Shown here piece by piece: positions 60,962 to 64,000 of a stretch of 64,000 nt of DNA. A program made the position numbers and the translations under genes. Numbering within the stretch: the stretch's first letter is position 1; every line of letters starts with the position of its first letter. This DNA comes from Synechococcus elongatus PCC 11801 (lineage in GTDB: Bacteria; Cyanobacteriota; Cyanobacteriia; Synechococcales; Synechococcaceae): positions 1,302,001 to 1,366,000 of the forward strand of contig NZ_CP030139.2 in NCBI RefSeq assembly GCF_003846445.2, in the 5' to 3' direction. Below the pieces are notes generated by a model. The model saw only the letters and a program-made list of their open reading frames with translations. It was not told the origin of the DNA and made no database searches.

Positions 60962-61834
60962 ATGGCCAGCCCAGACCTCGCCCAATTGGCTCAACTCACC
61001 GTGAATGGTCTGGCTAACGGCAGCTTACTGGCGCTTGCAGCCACCGGACTGACGTTGATCTATGGCATTTTGCGGCTGACCAACTTTGCCCAAGGCGAAT
61101 TTTTAACCCTCGGTGCTTATTTCACACTTGTCGCGAACAGCACCGGATTGAGTCTTTGGGTCGCCATGCCGTTAGGGGCGATCGCCACAATCGCTCTTTG
61201 TTTACTAGGAGAGTCGATCCTCTGGGAACCGCTGCGACGGCAACGGGTGAACAACACCACATTGATCATCCTGACGATTGGTCTATCGCTGTTGCTGCGC
61301 AATCTAGTGATTTTGATTTGGGGCGCTGGCAACCAAGCCTATCGGCTCGCCGTTCAGCCAGCGTTAACCATGCTGGGGTTGCGGATCACCCTCAATAGTC
61401 TGCTGGTCATTCTTGGAGCAGCCGCAGCCTTGATTCTGCTCCATTTGGTTCTGCAGCACACCGCGATCGGCAAGGGCATGCGAGCGATCGCTGATGATCC
61501 AGATCTGGCACGAGTCAGCGGCGTTCCCGTTGAAACAGTAATTCGTTGGACTTGGGTGATTGCCGGTGGCTTAACTGCGATCGCGGGCGGACTGTATGGC
61601 CTGATTACTGCTGTGCGACCGACCATGGGCTGGAATTTGATCCTGCCGCTATTTGCCAGCGCCATCCTCGGCGGGATTGGTAGTCCCTATGGGGCGATCG
61701 CAGGGGGCTTGATTCTTGGCTTGGCGCAGGAACTCAGCACCTACTGGCTACCTGCGGAATACAAGCTGGCTGTGGCTTTTGTGATTTTGATTGCCGTGCT
61801 GCTGATCAAACCCCAAGGACTGTTTGCTCGCTGA
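60962..61834 (+). CDS. Branched-chain amino acid-type ABC transporter permease (LivH family)
   Basis: A 290-residue inner-membrane protein with about eight helices, from ATG 60962. LivH features: NGLANGSLLALAATGLTLIYGILRLTNFAQGEF (here recognisable as LANGSLLAL and LTNFAQGE) at the N-terminus and AIGKGMRAIADDPDLARVSGV, the coupling loop to the ATPase. It could belong to a Nat, Urt or Liv importer, but the ATPases, LivM and binding protein are not in the window. Confidence 0.9.
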   Translation: MASPDLAQLAQLTVNGLANGSLLALAATGLTLIYGILRLTNFAQGEFLTLGAYFTLVANSTGLSLWVAMPLGAIATIALCLLGESILWEPLRRQRVNNTTLIILTIGLSLLLRNLVILIWGAGNQAYRLAVQPALTMLGLRITLNSLLVILGAAAALILLHLVLQHTAIGKGMRAIADDPDLARVSGVPVETVIRWTWVIAGGLTAIAGGLYGLITAVRPTMGWNLILPLFASAILGGIGSPYGAIAGGLILGLAQELSTYWLPAEYKLAVAFVILIAVLLIKPQGLFAR

Positions 61835-61852
61835 AGAACAGGCGATCGCTGT

Positions 61853-62197
61853 TTAAGAACTCGGCAGCAGCAAACCCAGTAGGCGCGACACCAAGCTGAG
61901 GGCGATCGAGCCCAGCAATGCGGACCAAAAGCCATTACGCAGGTTGAAGCCACTCACCAAGGTTGCCGCCAAAGCAAACACGATCGCGTTGACGACAAAG
62001 CTAAAGAGGCCCAGGGTCAGGATGTTGAAAGGCAGCGCCAAGATTTGGAGCACCGGCTTGACCAAAGCATTCAACAGCCCAAAGACTAAGGCTGCGATCA
62101 GGGCCTTGCCAAAACCCTCAATTTCAACCCCCGTGGGCAGCCAAGCCACAATCAGCAAGGCAAAGGCCGTCACCAGCCAAGTCACCAGTAAATCCAT
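61853..62197 (-). CDS. Phage-holin-family-like small membrane protein
   Basis: A 114-residue protein from ATG 62197 with four hydrophobic helices and the family motif FGLLNALVKPVLQILALPFNILTLGLF (recognisable LNALVKPVL and LPFNILTLG). This is the 'mycobacterial 4 TMS phage holin' type, common in bacteria without phage function. It lies next to a lipid kinase gene, 49 bases downstream of it. Confidence 0.88.
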   Translation of the reverse strand: MDLLVTWLVTAFALLIVAWLPTGVEIEGFGKALIAALVFGLLNALVKPVLQILALPFNILTLGLFSFVVNAIVFALAATLVSGFNLRNGFWSALLGSIALSLVSRLLGLLLPSS

Positions 62198-62246
62198 GAT
62201 GGAATGTCTCACTGCTGGATTCAGAGTAGCGAATTGCTGAAAACCG

Positions 62247-63197
62247 TTACTGGGCTGGGGGCGATCCCGTGACGGTGGCAGGCACAAAAATTCGCAGGGC
62301 TTGGGGGATGACGCGGAATCGAGCTGGGGTCGTGGTGTGAATTTCACCATCGGTGTTGATGTGACGATGGCGACGAGTACGGATTTCGATGGTTTCCCCA
62401 GGGCCACATTGCTCGGTCAGTGGCGTCGGATAGCGACCGTGGTAGAGCGCAGGTAGCAGAGGAATAATCTGCCACCAGTGATCGATCGAAAGACTGTAAA
62501 GGTCGAGCCGTTGGTCATCGATCGCCGCATCATGGGCGATAGCCAGCCCCCCGCCATAGTAACGACCATTCCCAACCGCAATTTGCACTGTCTTCGTTTG
62601 GCGCACGCGATCGCCAACTCGAATTTCGGCACGAAAAGGTCGGAAGCGCCAGAGCGATCGCAGCGCAACTAGCGCGTAGGCAAACACCCCCCAGCGACGT
62701 TTGACGCCAGAGGTCAACCCTTGGGTGATTTTGACGCTCAGCCCCAGGCTCGCCACATTGAAGTAGTAGTAGCCGTTCACCCAGCCGAGATCGATGGCTT
62801 GGGTTTGCCCTTGGGCAATGACTTGACAGGCCTGATTGAGATCGGTGGGCAACGCCAAGGTGCGGGCTAAATCATTAGCGGTTCCGAGCGGCAGCACACC
62901 CAACGGCAGTTGCGTTTCGACTAACCCCCGCGCGGCAGCATTCAGGCTGCCATCACCACCACCGACAATGACTAAGTCGACGCGATCGCGATGAGCCACA
63001 ATCACATCGGAATAGTCGCTGTGGCGGCTTAGCAACGGTTGCACCAACTCCAAGCCAGCTGCTTCGAGCTGGGCGATCGCCGGACGCAGGAGCCTGCGAC
63101 CACGGCGCGATCGCCGATTGACCAGCAACAAAGCACGTCGCTTCAGAAAAATGCTCCTTGAAAACAGGCGAAGACCGAGGCACAGAATTTCCCACAA
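62247..63197 (-). CDS. Diacylglycerol/lipid kinase family protein (YegS/BmrU type)
   Basis: An ATP-dependent lipid-kinase-fold protein with NRRSRRGRR, VGGGDGSLNAAARGL (GGDGT-like, T changed to S) and GVLPLGTANDLARTLALP, all in the N-terminal ~130 residues, then the beta-sandwich domain. The start is uncertain: the open frame begins with TTG at 63197, but AAGGAG (63154-63159) lies 7 bases before an in-frame CTG at 63146; neither an ATG nor a GTG is close to the domain start. It may phosphorylate diacylglycerol, sphingoid or undecaprenol lipids. Confidence 0.88.
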   Translation of the reverse strand: MWEILCLGLRLFSRSIFLKRRALLLVNRRSRRGRRLLRPAIAQLEAAGLELVQPLLSRHSDYSDVIVAHRDRVDLVIVGGGDGSLNAAARGLVETQLPLGVLPLGTANDLARTLALPTDLNQACQVIAQGQTQAIDLGWVNGYYYFNVASLGLSVKITQGLTSGVKRRWGVFAYALVALRSLWRFRPFRAEIRVGDRVRQTKTVQIAVGNGRYYGGGLAIAHDAAIDDQRLDLYSLSIDHWWQIIPLLPALYHGRYPTPLTEQCGPGETIEIRTRRHRHINTDGEIHTTTPARFRVIPQALRIFVPATVTGSPPAQ

Positions 63198-63242
63198 TCA
63201 GGGCAGAGCAACGACCCTGCCCCGATTGCACCCGGATTGCTC

Positions 63243-63680
63243 CTAGAGCCCCAAGTCCGCCAAAATATCGGTTGCGTGGGTGTCAGTTTTGACGCTGTCG
63301 TAGACGCGAATAATCTGCCCGTCACCGTCGATCACATAGGTGATCCGCTTGGCATAGCCACCGCCATCCACGTCATAAGCTTGGGTGATGCTGCGATCGG
63401 GGTCGGCCACCAACGGGAATGGCAGGCTGAACTTGGTTTTGAATTGCTCGTGAGAGCTGGAATCATCGGTACTGACGCCCAAGACAACAATGTTTTTGCC
63501 CTGGTAAGCACTGTAGGAATCACGGAAGCTGCACGCCTCTTTCGTGCAACCTGGGGTATCGTCCTTCGGATAGAAGTACAGCACAACAGTCTTACCCCGA
63601 AACTGCGAGAGCTGAATGCTCTGGCCTGCATCATCCAGCGCTGTAAAGTCGGGTGCGGGGCTACCCACTGCTAAAGCCAT
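63243..63680 (-). CDS. Peroxiredoxin Q / bacterioferritin-comigratory protein
   Basis: A 145-residue thiol peroxidase of the PrxQ/BCP class. The catalytic loop is DDTPGCTKEACSFRD, with peroxidatic and resolving cysteines five residues apart, both present. The upstream FYPKDDTPG and later VGVSTDD are typical. It reduces hydroperoxides with thioredoxin as donor. Confidence 0.95.
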   Translation of the reverse strand: MALAVGSPAPDFTALDDAGQSIQLSQFRGKTVVLYFYPKDDTPGCTKEACSFRDSYSAYQGKNIVVLGVSTDDSSSHEQFKTKFSLPFPLVADPDRSITQAYDVDGGGYAKRITYVIDGDGQIIRVYDSVKTDTHATDILADLGL

Positions 63681-63733
63681 CAGACAAACTCCACGCTTGT
63701 GGCGGCGATCGTAACATTGACGGCACGGCGACT

Positions 63734-64000
63734 TCAGTTGTTAAGAACCGACTGCGCCAGCATTTCTAGGGGCAAGCCTTCGGGGTAGGTCGCTTGACCC
63801 CGAATCTGCTGAAGCTCACTGGGCGGGAGCTGGAAGCCCAGCTTTTTGCCGAGGGCTTGAATCACATCGGCGTGGTCAATAATGCCTGCCACTGCCCCGC
63901 TGGGGGTGAGGACTGTGACGTAGCTCGGTCGCGCCGTTTGCAACACCACAATGGTCTGGGCGAGGTTAGCGGTCTCCGGCACCGAGGGTAGGCAGTCGAA
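63734..64000 (-). CDS. CBS-domain protein, C-terminal part
   Basis: A reading frame that is open to the right edge of the window, so its start and N-terminal domain lie outside; a GTG at 63982 is internal. The visible ~88 residues contain one CBS motif (SYVTVLTPSGAVAGIIDHADVIQALG) preceded by VPETANLAQTIVVLQ, and the C-terminus GLPLEMLAQSVLNN. CBS pairs occur at the ends of site-2 proteases, chloride channels and nucleotide-binding enzymes; a membrane protease is one possibility, but this fragment does not settle it. Confidence 0.8.
   Translation of the reverse strand, partial: FDCLPSVPETANLAQTIVVLQTARPSYVTVLTPSGAVAGIIDHADVIQALGKKLGFQLPPSELQQIRGQATYPEGLPLEMLAQSVLNN

Larger units (their letters stand above)
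1..64000. repeat. HIP1 octamer (GCGATCGC) scattered through the window
   Basis: The palindromic octamer GCGATCGC occurs very often in genes and gaps, far above random expectation for an 8-mer (about one per 65 kb). Examples are 278-285, 33368-33375 and 45585-45592. It is less frequent in the pilin gene at 6.6-7.8 kb, in much of the 38-42 kb segment and in the methyltransferase gene at 47.8-48.6 kb. HIP1 abundance is a hallmark of many cyanobacteria and is linked to DNA methylation. Confidence 0.9.

Noticed and set aside
1-64000. tRNA, rRNA, CRISPR array, IS element or prophage
   Set aside because: No cloverleaf with a TTC-containing T arm, no regular spacer repeats, no transposase or integrase motif was seen by eye; small RNAs cannot be excluded this way.

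Overview
The window looks like a chromosomal segment of a unicellular freshwater cyanobacterium of the Synechococcus elongatus type. The evidence is the frequent octamer GCGATCGC (HIP1) on a moderately GC-rich background, phycobilisome (apcF), chlorophyll (chlG) and cytochrome b6f (petP) genes, an NtcA-type glnA promoter, and the iron-stress block dpsA / idiC / idiB / idiA known from that species. Assignment to a strain is not possible from the sequence alone. No rRNA, tRNA, CRISPR array, transposase or prophage was seen.

Left part (1-10 kb): the 3' end of cynS (cyanase), then a minus-strand dTDP-L-rhamnose block (rfbD-rfbB-rfbA plus a small ferredoxin). A four-gene minor-pilin operon with its own terminator separates it from rfbC. 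A 525-bp intergenic region next to rfbC holds a 21-bp-phased repeat. Middle-left (9.5-22.3 kb): dusA and a BaiN-like flavoprotein head to head; the type IV pilus motor operon pilB-pilT-pilC plus one unknown gene; then grpE, dnaK and dnaJ-tusA-like-rsgA on the plus strand.

Middle (22.3-38 kb): an acetyl-metabolism neighbourhood comprising a fused ADP-forming acyl-CoA synthetase/GNAT protein, acetate kinase and, divergently, phosphoketolase. It is followed by a glycosyltransferase, an EF-G-like GTPase, a MarC protein, the petP / ArsA-like / chlG operon and hisF.

Right part (38-64 kb): a cellulose-synthase-type operon (HlyD-like, then BcsA with PilZ); glnA and apcF divergent; an alpha/beta-hydrolase-fold protein lacking the usual nucleophile; an alanine/serine-glyoxylate aminotransferase; a methyltransferase; a pheophorbide-a-oxygenase-like Rieske protein; and two tandem secreted paralogues, each preceded by the same ~45-bp block containing a CRP-type palindrome. 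After the helicase pcrA come fur, dpsA, a small unknown protein, idiC, idiB and idiA, an iron/oxidative-stress island with several uncharacterised dyads in its intergenic regions. The window closes with an amino-acid oxidase-like flavoprotein, a LivH-type permease, a lipid kinase, peroxiredoxin Q and the end of a CBS-domain protein.

The most interesting items for follow-up are the duplicated CRP-type promoter blocks with their paralogous secreted proteins, the ArsA-like ATPase with an altered P-loop in the chlG operon, the pilin operon inside the rhamnose locus, the phased repeat near rfbC, and the dyads in the iron island.
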